Positions 27,231 through 36,448 of a stretch of 64,000 nt of DNA are shown piece by piece. The notes below the pieces were generated by a model. It was given only the letters and a program-made list of their open reading frames with translations, did no database searches and was not told the DNA's origin. The first letter of the stretch is position 1, and the number at the start of each line of letters is the position of its first letter. This DNA comes from Sulfurimonas xiamenensis (GTDB lineage: Bacteria; Campylobacterota; Campylobacteria; Campylobacterales; Sulfurimonadaceae): positions 1,852,243 through 1,916,242 of the forward strand of contig NZ_CP041166.1 in NCBI RefSeq assembly GCF_009258045.1, given 5' to 3'. Both the position numbers and the translations under genes were made by a program.

Positions 27231-28050
27231 TTTTGAGACTCTTAAGATAGTTTGCAACGCCGTCTTCATCATTTGTGTGTGGCAGAACTATTTTTGCTGC
27301 CTTTTTTACTCCCTCTTGCGCATTGGCTACGGCTATTGATGTTCCTGCCAGTTCGAACATTCCAATATCATTGAAGTTATCTCCAAAAACACTCAGCTTT
27401 TTTAAATCAAAACCGATTGCTTCGCTCACACTTCTTATGCCGTGGGATTTGTCCGCATCTTTGTGAAGCAGCGTCAAAAAGTAGCAGCCCGCATAGGCTT
27501 CGGGAGCCAAAATATACTTTATTATATCCCCAAAAACAGCTCTTAAATGCAACGCTAATCTTCTCAGAATCTCCTCCTCGCCAAAATAGACTATCTTAAA
27601 ATTATCATCCATTGCGCGAAGATCTCTAGCTTGGTGATGATGGTCATCTTTTTTATAGTTTTTTAGTATCTTTGTTTGATAGGCATTTAAAGTCGTAGAG
27701 TAGGAGAAGGCTTCGCTTAGATTTTTATCAGCCAAAGAGAGAACAAAAGGGTAGATACCGAACTTTGCACCCTCATCTATGATGGCATCCCCGAGCTCTC
27801 TGTTTATGAACTTCGTACCAATTATCTTTTTATCCATCGTCGCTATCAATGCACCATCAAGCAGTATCATCGGAGCATTAACATCTACATCCCTTAAGAA
27901 CTGTGCCGTCTTTTTATATGTTCTTGCCGTTGCTATGCTAAGAACAGAGTCAGCCCCAAAACTGTTCCATATCTCTTTTGTAAAGGAGCTCACAGAGAGA
28001 TCTGTTCGCAAAAAAGTATGATCCAGATCTGTAATATAGGCATTTTTCAT
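27223..28050 (-). CDS. Cof-type HAD-superfamily sugar phosphatase
   Basis: A 275-residue HAD-IIB hydrolase. Motif I is ITDLDHTFLRT (residues 6-16; the nucleophile Asp is followed by x-Asp), motif II is SIATARTY, and motif IV FGDNFNDIGMFELAG. The cap is of the C2 type. Such enzymes dephosphorylate sugar phosphates. It is the first gene of the set HAD, sugar MFS transporter, mutarotase. Since no MupP gene is visible in the recycling operon, this protein is one candidate for a MurNAc 6-phosphate phosphatase, but that is speculative. Confidence 0.85.
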   Translation of the reverse strand: MKNAYITDLDHTFLRTDLSVSSFTKEIWNSFGADSVLSIATARTYKKTAQFLRDVDVNAPMILLDGALIATMDKKIIGTKFINRELGDAIIDEGAKFGIYPFVLSLADKNLSEAFSYSTTLNAYQTKILKNYKKDDHHHQARDLRAMDDNFKIVYFGEEEILRRLALHLRAVFGDIIKYILAPEAYAGCYFLTLLHKDADKSHGIRSVSEAIGFDLKKLSVFGDNFNDIGMFELAGTSIAVANAQEGVKKAAKIVLPHTNDEDGVANYLKSLKNV

Positions 28051-28055
28051 CTTAC

Positions 28056-29675
28056 TTAGTACTTCATATTACATGTGCTCATTTTTTCTACAAGTAACCG
28101 TCCAACTTCGACTTTGGTATCAACAATAGAAGTAATATCCAAATCTTGAAGATTCTCTTTATCTTCAAGCGTAGCAACTTTTACTATAAGATTGATATCT
28201 TTTGTGTGTTTTAAAACAGCCTCGCAAATCGCTCTTTTCTTCTCAATATTATCTAATGTTACGATAACCGCCGCCGAACTCTCTGCATTTAGCGCTTCTA
28301 AAAGCGAGAGCTTTGACATATCTCCCAAATATGCCTCTTTTCCGGCAGAGAGGGCTTCATGAACATGTTTTGGATTATTATCTATGATAACATAAGGAGC
28401 GCCAAGTTCATCAAGGTTTTTGGCAACAAATTTACCGATAGTACTGTAGCCGCACACGATCACATGGTTCTCTCTGGATATAAAGGCGGAGGTATCAAGC
28501 CCGAGGTATTCAAAACGGGTAACATAGGCAACAAATCGATTGATTTTTGAGATAAAAAACGGGGTCACTATCATAGAGAAAATAACCACAAGAACAAAGA
28601 GCGACTCAAGCTCTTTCTCCAAAAGACCGCCCATGCTTGCAACCGCAAAGATAACAAAAGAGAACTCTCCCACTTGCGAAATTGCAAGAGCAGTTTTTAA
28701 AGAGAGCACATGCGAAGATGAGATACGAAGAACCAGATAAGTAATGATTGTTTTTAAAACCAAAACAAGCAGGAAAATGCCGACAATAAACCAGAAGTTA
28801 TCAATAAAAAAGAGAACATCAATCTTCATTCCCACGACGATAAAGAATGTTCCAAGAAGTATATCTTTAAAAGGCGCAATGTCCGATTCAACCTTATGAT
28901 GGTACTTTGTCTCGGCTATAATCATTCCTGCGACAAATGCCCCAAGAGAGTATGTAAAACCCGCATAAGAGGCCAAAAGTGCAGCTGATACGACTATAAA
29001 AAGAACAGAGCCCATAAAAAGTTCGTCTACTTCACTAGAAGCTGAGAAATGCAGAAGCCATGTCATTACTCTTTTTCCCACTATAAACATAAAACCCATA
29101 ACAAAAACAGCACTTATAACTGTGTCCCTAAGTATATTAACTACCGATTGGTCGCCATTGCTGGTTAAAAATCCCAAAAGTATAAGTATAGGAATAACAG
29201 CAATATCTTGAAATATAAGTATCCCAGTAGCACGCTGACCGTATGGGTTGTGTATCTCTTTTGAGCTCTTTAGGTAACTTAGAACAACTGCCGTGGAAGA
29301 GAGAGCAAATGCAAGAGATAGGATAAGGGCCGAGATAGATTCCAGTAAAAAAATATAGTGACTAATTGCATAGACAATAAGTGCAGTAAATCCTACCTGC
29401 AAAAACCCATTGAAAAATATCTCTTTTTTCATACTGTTCATTTTTGCCAAAGATATCTCAAGTCCGATTGTAAACATTAAAAAAACTATTCCAAACTCAC
29501 CTATATGTTCCAGTGTCAATGAATCATTCATATATCTTAAATCAAAGGCATACACCATTATAGTACCGGTAAAGATATAACCTATTATCTGTGAAATACC
29601 AAAGCGTTTTAAAAATAGATTTAGTACCGTTGAAACACCTAATGCCACAACTATGTATAAAAGCGCAGAATCCAT
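28056..29675 (-). CDS. Kef-type monovalent cation:proton antiporter (CPA2) with TrkA-N domain
   Basis: About 539 residues. The N-terminal two thirds contain around 12 membrane segments of the Na+/H+ exchanger fold (ALSLAFALSSTAVVLSYL, GALVAGMIIAET-like SLGAFVAGMIIAET). The C-terminal third is a Rossmann RCK domain (VIVCGYSTIGKFVAKNL) that senses NAD(H). Start 29675 (MDSALLYIVVALG) is chosen because it begins directly at the first membrane segment and has AGAAAGA upstream; an ATG at 29732 would add 19 residues. It probably exports K+ or Na+. It ends 6 bp before the HAD gene. Confidence 0.87.
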   Translation of the reverse strand: MDSALLYIVVALGVSTVLNLFLKRFGISQIIGYIFTGTIMVYAFDLRYMNDSLTLEHIGEFGIVFLMFTIGLEISLAKMNSMKKEIFFNGFLQVGFTALIVYAISHYIFLLESISALILSLAFALSSTAVVLSYLKSSKEIHNPYGQRATGILIFQDIAVIPILILLGFLTSNGDQSVVNILRDTVISAVFVMGFMFIVGKRVMTWLLHFSASSEVDELFMGSVLFIVVSAALLASYAGFTYSLGAFVAGMIIAETKYHHKVESDIAPFKDILLGTFFIVVGMKIDVLFFIDNFWFIVGIFLLVLVLKTIITYLVLRISSSHVLSLKTALAISQVGEFSFVIFAVASMGGLLEKELESLFVLVVIFSMIVTPFFISKINRFVAYVTRFEYLGLDTSAFISRENHVIVCGYSTIGKFVAKNLDELGAPYVIIDNNPKHVHEALSAGKEAYLGDMSKLSLLEALNAESSAAVIVTLDNIEKKRAICEAVLKHTKDINLIVKVATLEDKENLQDLDITSIVDTKVEVGRLLVEKMSTCNMKY

Positions 29676-29769
29676 CAAAATCTTTCTAATAATTTTAAAT
29701 TTTATTATTGTAGCAAAAGAACCTTTTAACATGGCACTTTATAAAACTTAATTTTAAGAGACTCTATAC

Positions 29770-29775
29770 TATAAT
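29770..29775 (+). promoter_or_regulatory. -10 box of pyrG
   Basis: TATAAT followed by CGC, 33 bp before the pyrG ATG. Confidence 0.5.
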
Positions 29776-29808
29776 CGCATCTTTAATTGACATTTTTGGA
29801 GCTATTTT

Positions 29809-31431
29809 ATGACTAAATATATTTTTGTAACTGGTGGCGTTTTAAGCTCTCTTGGAAAAGGGATAACAGCAGCTAGTATTGGTACTTTACTTAAACACTC
29901 AGGCAAAGAAGTCGGTATGTTAAAAATAGATCCATATATAAATGTCGATCCTGGCACTATGAGCCCGCTTGAGCATGGTGAAGTTTTTGTTACAAAAGAT
30001 GGAGCAGAAACAGATTTAGATATCGGAAACTATGAGAGATTTTTAGACACCTCTTATCTAAAATCGAGCAACTTCACTACAGGACAGGTATACTCATCGG
30101 TAATAGAGAGAGAGCGTGCCGGTGGATACCTTGGACAAACCATTCAAGTTATTCCTCATATTGTAGGAGAGATAGTCAAGCGTATCAAAGAAGCAGGAGA
30201 GGGTCATGAGATACTTGTTGTAGAACTTGGAGGAACTGTCGGGGATATCGAAGGTTTGCCTTTTATGGAAGCGATTCGCCAGATGAAACATGACGAAGAG
30301 GTTACAGGTACATTTTTTGTGCATGTAACTCTTATTCCTTACATCAAAGCTGCGGGTGAACTAAAAAGTAAACCTACACAACACTCTGTTCAAGAACTTC
30401 GCCGTATCGGTATTACTCCTCAACTTATAATTGCCAGAAGTGAAAATGCACTGCCTAAAACATTTAAGAAAAAACTTGCAATGAGCTGTGATGTAAACAG
30501 TGACAGTGTTGTTGAAGCACTTGATGCAGCTTCCATTTATGATATTCCTCTCTCATTTTTAAGACAAAATATATTAAAACCGATATCAAAAGCGTTAGAA
30601 CTGGGTGAACTTAATCCTGACATGGAAAAATGGGACTCTTTAGTTAAAAAAATAGTACAACCGAAAAATCAAATAACTCTTGGATTTGTCGGAAAATATC
30701 TTGAGCTTAAAGAGTCATACAAATCTTTAACCGAATCTCTTATCCATGCAGGTGCTCATCTTGATACTCGTGTAGATATTAACTGGGTAGACAGTGAGGA
30801 GGTAGAAGAAAAGGGTGCGGAAGCACTTCTTAGCGATTGCGACTCCATTTTAGTTGCTGGAGGATTTGGAAACCGCGGTGTTGAAGGTAAAATCAAAGCT
30901 ATCGAATATGCACGCGTAAATAAAATTCCATACCTTGGAATTTGTCTTGGAATGCAGCTAACACTTGTTGAGTATGCAAGAAATGTTCTTGGTTTTGAGG
31001 GTGCAAACTCCGTAGAGTTTGATGAAAACACACCTTATCCAATGATCTATCTTATTGACAATTTTATGGATCAAAGCGGAAATACGCAACTTAGAACCCA
31101 CAAATCTCCGATGGGTGGAACAATGCGTCTTGGAGAGTATCCATGTGAAACAAAAGAGGGTTCTCTATTGCGCAAAGCTTACGGTGGAGCAAAAGTTATC
31201 CATGAGAGACACCGCCACAGATATGAGGCAAACCCTACATACAGAAAAGAGCTCGAAGATGCAGGAATGATAGTAACTGGGGAATCAAACGGACTTATTG
31301 AAGCAGTTGAAATTCAGGGTCATCCATGGTTTTTAGGCGTTCAGTTTCATCCTGAATTTACATCAAGACTTCAAACTCCAAACCCTTCAATTCTTGCATT
31401 TGTTGAAGCTAGTTTAAATATATCAAAATAA
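29809..31431 (+). CDS. pyrG: CTP synthase
   Basis: Amidates UTP to CTP using glutamine. The 540-residue protein has the synthetase signature [20 protein letters not shown] at the N-terminus. The glutaminase domain has the nucleophile Cys in [17 protein letters not shown] and the His/Glu pair in QFHPEFTSR. Length and both domains are complete. RecJ follows after 16 bp, forming an operon. Confidence 0.98.
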   Translation: MTKYIFVTGGVLSSLGKGITAASIGTLLKHSGKEVGMLKIDPYINVDPGTMSPLEHGEVFVTKDGAETDLDIGNYERFLDTSYLKSSNFTTGQVYSSVIERERAGGYLGQTIQVIPHIVGEIVKRIKEAGEGHEILVVELGGTVGDIEGLPFMEAIRQMKHDEEVTGTFFVHVTLIPYIKAAGELKSKPTQHSVQELRRIGITPQLIIARSENALPKTFKKKLAMSCDVNSDSVVEALDAASIYDIPLSFLRQNILKPISKALELGELNPDMEKWDSLVKKIVQPKNQITLGFVGKYLELKESYKSLTESLIHAGAHLDTRVDINWVDSEEVEEKGAEALLSDCDSILVAGGFGNRGVEGKIKAIEYARVNKIPYLGICLGMQLTLVEYARNVLGFEGANSVEFDENTPYPMIYLIDNFMDQSGNTQLRTHKSPMGGTMRLGEYPCETKEGSLLRKAYGGAKVIHERHRHRYEANPTYRKELEDAGMIVTGESNGLIEAVEIQGHPWFLGVQFHPEFTSRLQTPNPSILAFVEASLNISK

Positions 31432-31447
31432 AATATTAAAGCTCAAT

Positions 31448-33052
31448 ATGCAAAGCTTTAATAATATACCGATTTTAAATAAAACAACTCTTTTTGAATT
31501 GCTTTCTCAAAGAGTTGGAAAAGAAGATACAAAACTCTCTCAAATTCCAAATCCCACTTTACTTCATAATGCTGCAAAAGCTGCCAAAAAGATAGCTGAG
31601 GCTGTAAAAGAGGGCAAAAAAATAGTAGTTGTTGGTGATTATGATGTTGACGGTATAAGTTCAACAGCTATAATGGCTGAATTTTTTAAGCAAATCCCTT
31701 ATCCGCTTGAAACAATAATTCCAAACCGATTTAAAGACGGCTACGGCGTTAGTCCAAATATTCTAAAAAGAGTAAATGCAGATTTAATAATAACTGTAGA
31801 TAACGGCATAAGTGCTATTGAAGCTGCCCAAATTTGTAAAAAAAGAGGTATTGAACTTATTATTACAGATCATCACACTCCATCAGAAATATTGCCCGAT
31901 GCCTACGCCATAGTCAACCCAAAACTCTCTGCATGTAGCTATCCTTTTGAAGAGATATGTGGAGCGCAGGTTGCATGGCTGCTGCTTGGACTTGTTAAAA
32001 AAGAGTTAAAACTCTCCATAGATATGAAACAGTTTTTAGATATATTGTCAATTGCGATAATTGCAGATATTATGCCTCTTAAGCATATAAACAGAACGCT
32101 TGTAAAAGAGGGGTTGAAAGTTCTTATGCGCTCAAGCAGGCCTTCTAGTGTGATTATAAGAGACTTTTTAAACAAAAGCTCTATAACTTCTGAAGATATC
32201 GCTTTTGCCATAGCGCCGCGAATTAACTCCGCAGGCAGACTAAAAGATGCGGATATTGCTCTTAAATTTTTAACAGCCAAAACAACAAACGAAGCCTATA
32301 TGGAGTTTGAAAAATTAAACGCTTTAAATGAACAAAGAAAAGAGCTTGAAGCAAAAACAACAAAAATAGCACTTGAAGAGGTCCAAAATCAGGGTCAAAT
32401 TCCAAATATTATCGTTGCGGCAGGTGAAAATTGGCATGAAGGGGTAGTGGGTATCGTCGCTTCAAGATTGGTAAATCATTTTGAAAAACCTGCCATTGTT
32501 CTAAGTGTAAAAGATGGCATTGCAAAAGGGAGTGCCAGAAGTTTGGGAAATATAGATATTTACAAACTTATAAAAGAGAATAAACAGTATCTGACAAAAT
32601 TCGGCGGACACAAAATGGCAGCAGGACTTGGACTGGAAGAGAAAAATATTGAGATGTTTAAAGAGTCTATCAATCAATCAGCTTTAACACTAAGCAGCAG
32701 TGACTTTATACCAAAAGATGAGGTGCTTGGAATCTTAGATACTCAAGATATAGATTTTGAACTCCTCAGCATGCTTGAGAGTTTTGAACCCTACGGAGAA
32801 GCAAATCTACGCCCTAAATTTCTACTCAAAGATGCTCATATAGTAGATATTAAACTAATGGGAAGTGATAAATCCCACTCAAAAATAACACTCAGACAAC
32901 ACCTGCATGCAAAAAAAACTCTGGAGCTTATAGCATTTAGAAATGTTATTGAAATGCCTAAGGATAAAAAAATCACATGTAACTATACGATCTCAAAAAA
33001 TGAATTTAACTCAAAAGTCTCTCTGCAACTTTTATTACATAAAGTTTATTAA
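31448..33052 (+). CDS. recJ: Single-stranded-DNA-specific exonuclease RecJ
   Basis: 5'-3' ssDNA exonuclease of the DHH phosphoesterase family, used in RecF-type recombination and mismatch repair. The 534-residue protein has motif I VVVGDYDVDGISSTA, motif II TVDNGISAIEAA, motif III LIITDHHTP (DHH), and the DHHA1 block FGGHKMAAGLGL. It is shorter than E. coli RecJ (577), as usual in Campylobacterota. It is co-transcribed with pyrG. Confidence 0.95.
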   Translation: MQSFNNIPILNKTTLFELLSQRVGKEDTKLSQIPNPTLLHNAAKAAKKIAEAVKEGKKIVVVGDYDVDGISSTAIMAEFFKQIPYPLETIIPNRFKDGYGVSPNILKRVNADLIITVDNGISAIEAAQICKKRGIELIITDHHTPSEILPDAYAIVNPKLSACSYPFEEICGAQVAWLLLGLVKKELKLSIDMKQFLDILSIAIIADIMPLKHINRTLVKEGLKVLMRSSRPSSVIIRDFLNKSSITSEDIAFAIAPRINSAGRLKDADIALKFLTAKTTNEAYMEFEKLNALNEQRKELEAKTTKIALEEVQNQGQIPNIIVAAGENWHEGVVGIVASRLVNHFEKPAIVLSVKDGIAKGSARSLGNIDIYKLIKENKQYLTKFGGHKMAAGLGLEEKNIEMFKESINQSALTLSSSDFIPKDEVLGILDTQDIDFELLSMLESFEPYGEANLRPKFLLKDAHIVDIKLMGSDKSHSKITLRQHLHAKKTLELIAFRNVIEMPKDKKITCNYTISKNEFNSKVSLQLLLHKVY

Positions 33053-33117
33053 ATTATTATTCATAAGAATAATTAATAAATTAAAAGTATTTTGTAATAA
33101 AATTATCAAAAAAAATA

Positions 33118-33126
33118 TGTTACAAT
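33118..33126 (+). promoter_or_regulatory. Extended -10 box of the first DUF3373 gene
   Basis: TGT-TACAAT followed by AATCGCC, 29 bp before the ATG. Confidence 0.5.
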
Positions 33127-33155
33127 AATCGCCAATCAAAAAAAAGGGGATTGAA

Positions 33156-34583
33156 ATGAAAAAAATCGTAACACTTTCTGCTATAGCTTTTTTAAGCACA
33201 GCAGCTTTTGCGGAGACTGATGTTCAAAAACAGATAGATGAACTGAATATGAAGATTGAGAGACTTCAGCAAATCAATAACAAACAAGATGACAGAATCT
33301 CAGATGTTAATATATTAGCAGCGCAGGATAATCTTAAGTTTGATGTAGATTTTAGAACTGCATATGATAATCTGCAGTATGAAACAGTAAACGGAAACAA
33401 GTATGAGAATGATGCTCTTTTCTCAAATCGTCTATGGTTAGGCATGGGGTATGCTCCGACAAAGGATATGATCTTTAGAGGGCAGCTCTCCGTTAACAAA
33501 GCTTATGGCGCAAGCTACGGCCAAAGAGGGACAGGTTTTGGATTTGATACTTTTGACTGGGTTTTAAATGAAAATCTGACAGATGATACAATAAAACTAA
33601 GAGAAGCATACTGGCTTTGGAAACTTAGAACAGGAAGAATAGGCTGGACAGTAAGTGCCGGACGCCGCCCTGCGACAAACGGATATCTTATCAACTTAAG
33701 AGATGACGATAAACCACAATCTCCTCTAGGACATATTATCAATATGGAATTTGACGGTGCATCGGCAAGTATGCAGCTAGAAGATTATATACCGGGTATG
33801 TACTTTAAACTTTGTATTGGTCGTGGCTTAACAAATGCAACCGGCTGGGCTAGTGAAGCAACAAAATATGTTGGATCTCCTACAGGTGGTTCAAGTCTGC
33901 CAAATTATGTTGAAGATGATAGTAATTTAGACAATACAGATATGGTAGGACTTATCTTTCAGCCCTATGATGATGGACAATATGGCGTAATAACAAAATT
34001 CTATAGAGGATTTGATGTACCGGGACTATCAATCACAAGTCCAACTACTGCAGTAATGAAAAGTTTTGGTGATATGGACGGAGCAGCAATCTCTTTTAAA
34101 ATGGATGGCGTAGGTGATGAAATCAATGATTTCTTAGATGACACGATTCTTTTTGCATCATTTGCCGCATCCGTATCAAGACCAAATGATAATCAACCAA
34201 TGATGGGCAGTCAGGATGATGAGACAGGTACATCTATCTGGATTGGTGCACAGATGCCAAACTTAACAGGTGGTAAATTCGGTGTAGAGTATAACCACGG
34301 TTCAAAATACTGGAGACCGTTTACTTACGGCGAAGATACAATGATAGGCTCTAAAATGGCAGTTCGAGGAAATGCATATGAAGCTTACTGGACGCAGCCT
34401 CTTGTAGGAAATGTATTTTCTATGCAGATAAGATATACATATTTAGACTATGATTACACAGGTTCAAACGGTTTCTTTGGAGACGGGGGAACACCAATAA
34501 GTATGGCTGATGCTCAGTCGTATGGAATGGATCCTGTTGAAACTGCGCAAGATCTACGCGTATACTTCAGATATAGATACTAA
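33156..34583 (+). CDS. DUF3373-family outer-membrane protein (porin-like), copy 1
   Basis: A 475-residue protein with a signal peptide (MKKIVTLSAIAFLSTAAFA-E). A short coiled coil follows (residues 22-50, QKQIDELNMKIERLQQINN), then alternating beta-strand sequence rich in aromatic residues, ending in YFRYRY, the aromatic C-terminal signal of outer-membrane barrels. The family is found mainly in Campylobacterota and is uncharacterised. A strong GGGG ribosome site lies 8 bp before ATG. A paralogue follows immediately downstream, and the sulfide and polysulfide respiratory genes come next. Confidence 0.78.
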   Translation: MKKIVTLSAIAFLSTAAFAETDVQKQIDELNMKIERLQQINNKQDDRISDVNILAAQDNLKFDVDFRTAYDNLQYETVNGNKYENDALFSNRLWLGMGYAPTKDMIFRGQLSVNKAYGASYGQRGTGFGFDTFDWVLNENLTDDTIKLREAYWLWKLRTGRIGWTVSAGRRPATNGYLINLRDDDKPQSPLGHIINMEFDGASASMQLEDYIPGMYFKLCIGRGLTNATGWASEATKYVGSPTGGSSLPNYVEDDSNLDNTDMVGLIFQPYDDGQYGVITKFYRGFDVPGLSITSPTTAVMKSFGDMDGAAISFKMDGVGDEINDFLDDTILFASFAASVSRPNDNQPMMGSQDDETGTSIWIGAQMPNLTGGKFGVEYNHGSKYWRPFTYGEDTMIGSKMAVRGNAYEAYWTQPLVGNVFSMQIRYTYLDYDYTGSNGFFGDGGTPISMADAQSYGMDPVETAQDLRVYFRYRY

Positions 34584-34585
34584 AA

Positions 34586-34610
34586 TTAAAGAGCCTTTTC
34601 GGCTCTTTAA
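34586..34610 (+). terminator. Terminator of DUF3373 copy 1
   Basis: A perfect 10-bp stem TTAAAGAGCC (34586-34595 with 34601-34610) and 5-nt loop, 2 bp after the stop codon. Confidence 0.7.
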
Positions 34611-34780
34611 TAACTCTTCTTTTACAAAACTCCTATTTCAAACTTTATATTTCCCTTATCTTGCTAAAACCTTATAATTTTCTTTTCTAAAAATTTTAAT
34701 TATTCAAAAAAATAAAAAAGATATAAATATTACTATAACTTATAATAAAACAATTGATTTATAATAATTAAAACTTTTTG

Positions 34781-34789
34781 TGATAAAAT
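34781..34789 (+). promoter_or_regulatory. Extended -10 box of the second DUF3373 gene
   Basis: TGA-TAAAAT followed by TCGCC, 29 bp before the ATG at 34819. Spacing and context match the promoter of copy 1, suggesting duplication with its control region. Confidence 0.5.
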
Positions 34790-34818
34790 TCGCCCTTACA
34801 ACAAAAAAAGGGAAAAAT

Positions 34819-36198
34819 ATGAAAAAAATTGTAACACTCTCAAGCATCGCTTTTTTAAGCACTATGGCTTTTGCAGACACAGATATGCAAAGTGAGATAG
34901 ATTTTCTTAAAAAAGAGATTAAAGAACTTAAAAAACAACAAGATTCTACTACTAGAACTTTAACAGATGTTAAGATCAGCACAAACAACGACAATATAAA
35001 GTTTGGAATTGATTTTAGAAATGCAATCGATGTTTTAGAGTATAAAAACAATGAAACAGGGGAAACAGCAAGAAATCACTCTCTTCTCTCAAGCAGACTT
35101 TACTTAAATATGGCAGCTTCTCCTATGAAAGGGCTCTCTTTTAGAGGAAAACTTGCTATCTACTCTACATGGGGAGCACATTTATATGTAAATGATGATC
35201 CATTGAAGGATTGGTCTGCAAGTTCAAAGCCTGCCGATACTGTTATGCGTCTTAAAGAGGGCTATTTTGTCTACTCAGATAAAATCGGGGATCAGCCAAT
35301 AGCGCTCAGCATCGGAAGAAGACCCTCAAGCACAGGTTTCCTGGCAAGCATGAGAGAAAATGAGTCAGATGAGGGTTCACCTCTTGCGCATATAACAAAT
35401 ATGGAAGTAAACGGAGCAATGGTAAAACTTGATTTTACCCGTTATGTTTCAGGGGCATATGTTAAACTGGTTTACGGAAGAGCGCATACCGGCGAAATGG
35501 AGAATGTTTACGGAACAGGCAATGATAATGTCATCCCTTATGCGGATAAAGATACAATTGCCGAAGATGAAAATGTAGACTTTTTTGTAATGCCTGGTGA
35601 TGCATACAACAATGGACAGTACCAGCTTATGTACCAATGGGCGCATATCTTTGATACAAAGGGAAGAAATACATCAACAGGCATCCCAAAAGGAGCAGCC
35701 GGAACTGCAGATCTCTTTGCACTTTCACTTAAAGTAAACGGCATCGGTGATGAGATCAGCGACTTTTTAGATGATACGGTAGCTTTTGCTTCTATTGCTT
35801 CCTCGCGCTATGATGCAAAAGATGGTCATACGCTTTTAAGTTCGGCTGATGGCGGAAGTTCAAATGGACACTCGTTTTGGGCTGGCGTCTATATTCCTGA
35901 TATGATAACCGATTCCGGAAGATTTGGTTTTGAGTACAACTACGGCTCTAAAAACTGGACTCCTATGACATGGGCAGAAGATACGGCAATAGGTTCAAAA
36001 ATAGCTGTCCGCGGTAGTGCGTATGAGGCATACTGGAATTTTGATCTCTTTGGCATCAAGTATCTGCCGTCCCAGGTAAGATATACATATGTACAACATG
36101 ACTATACTCCAAACGCAAACTGCAGCGGATGGACTGTTCCAGAGCCTGTTGATATCACTGCACAAGACCTAAGATTTTTCGTAAGTTATAGATACTAA
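34819..36198 (+). CDS. DUF3373-family outer-membrane protein (porin-like), copy 2
   Basis: A 459-residue paralogue of 33156-34583, with signal MKKIVTLSSIAFLSTMAFA-D, a coiled-coil start (SEIDFLKKEIKELKKQQ), conserved internal blocks (IGRRPSS, LAHITNMEVNGA, VNGIGDEISDFLDDTVAFAS, RFGFEYNYGSKNWTP, IGSKIAVRGSAYEAYW) and C-terminal FVSYRY. The ATG at 34819 is chosen because GGGA precedes it and the signal peptide begins there. The copies share block order but differ in the N-terminal loops, so they may be specialised barrels. Confidence 0.78.
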   Translation: MKKIVTLSSIAFLSTMAFADTDMQSEIDFLKKEIKELKKQQDSTTRTLTDVKISTNNDNIKFGIDFRNAIDVLEYKNNETGETARNHSLLSSRLYLNMAASPMKGLSFRGKLAIYSTWGAHLYVNDDPLKDWSASSKPADTVMRLKEGYFVYSDKIGDQPIALSIGRRPSSTGFLASMRENESDEGSPLAHITNMEVNGAMVKLDFTRYVSGAYVKLVYGRAHTGEMENVYGTGNDNVIPYADKDTIAEDENVDFFVMPGDAYNNGQYQLMYQWAHIFDTKGRNTSTGIPKGAAGTADLFALSLKVNGIGDEISDFLDDTVAFASIASSRYDAKDGHTLLSSADGGSSNGHSFWAGVYIPDMITDSGRFGFEYNYGSKNWTPMTWAEDTAIGSKIAVRGSAYEAYWNFDLFGIKYLPSQVRYTYVQHDYTPNANCSGWTVPEPVDITAQDLRFFVSYRY

Positions 36199-36203
36199 AA
36201 AGG

Positions 36204-36225
36204 AAGAGCCGCTAATATGGCTCTT
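36204..36225 (+). terminator. Terminator of DUF3373 copy 2
   Basis: A 7-bp stem AAGAGCC (36204-36210 with 36219-36225) followed by T-rich TCTCATTTCTC, 5 bp after the stop codon. Confidence 0.65.
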
Positions 36226-36333
36226 TCTCATTTCTCACATTTTCTACATTTTTTTAAAACTTCAACTACAATATCAGCTCAACTTATTATAAATAATATA
36301 TGTAATTATCTATAAAATATTCCATCTAAAAAA

Positions 36334-36348
36334 GTGATACATTATCAC
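36334..36348. promoter_or_regulatory. Palindrome upstream of sqr, possible operator
   Basis: GTGAT-N5-ATCAC is a perfect 15-bp palindrome about 100 bp before the Sqr start, in an otherwise featureless 220-bp AT-rich gap. It resembles Crp/Fnr-type half-sites, but the spacing is one base off the usual. Regulator unknown. Confidence 0.35.
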
Positions 36349-36448
36349 AAAATAATAACAATAAAGTTGTAAAAAGAGTAAATTTTAAATCTATCTTAAG
36401 GCTTAAGGCTGTAAAATTGATTACTTTATCACAAAAAAGGGGAAATGC

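Noticed and set aside
18636..29675. Recent horizontal transfer of the recycling and sugar-transport genes
   Set aside because: Codon usage and base composition look like the neighbours by eye, and no mobile-element genes, direct repeats or tRNA junctions flank the region.
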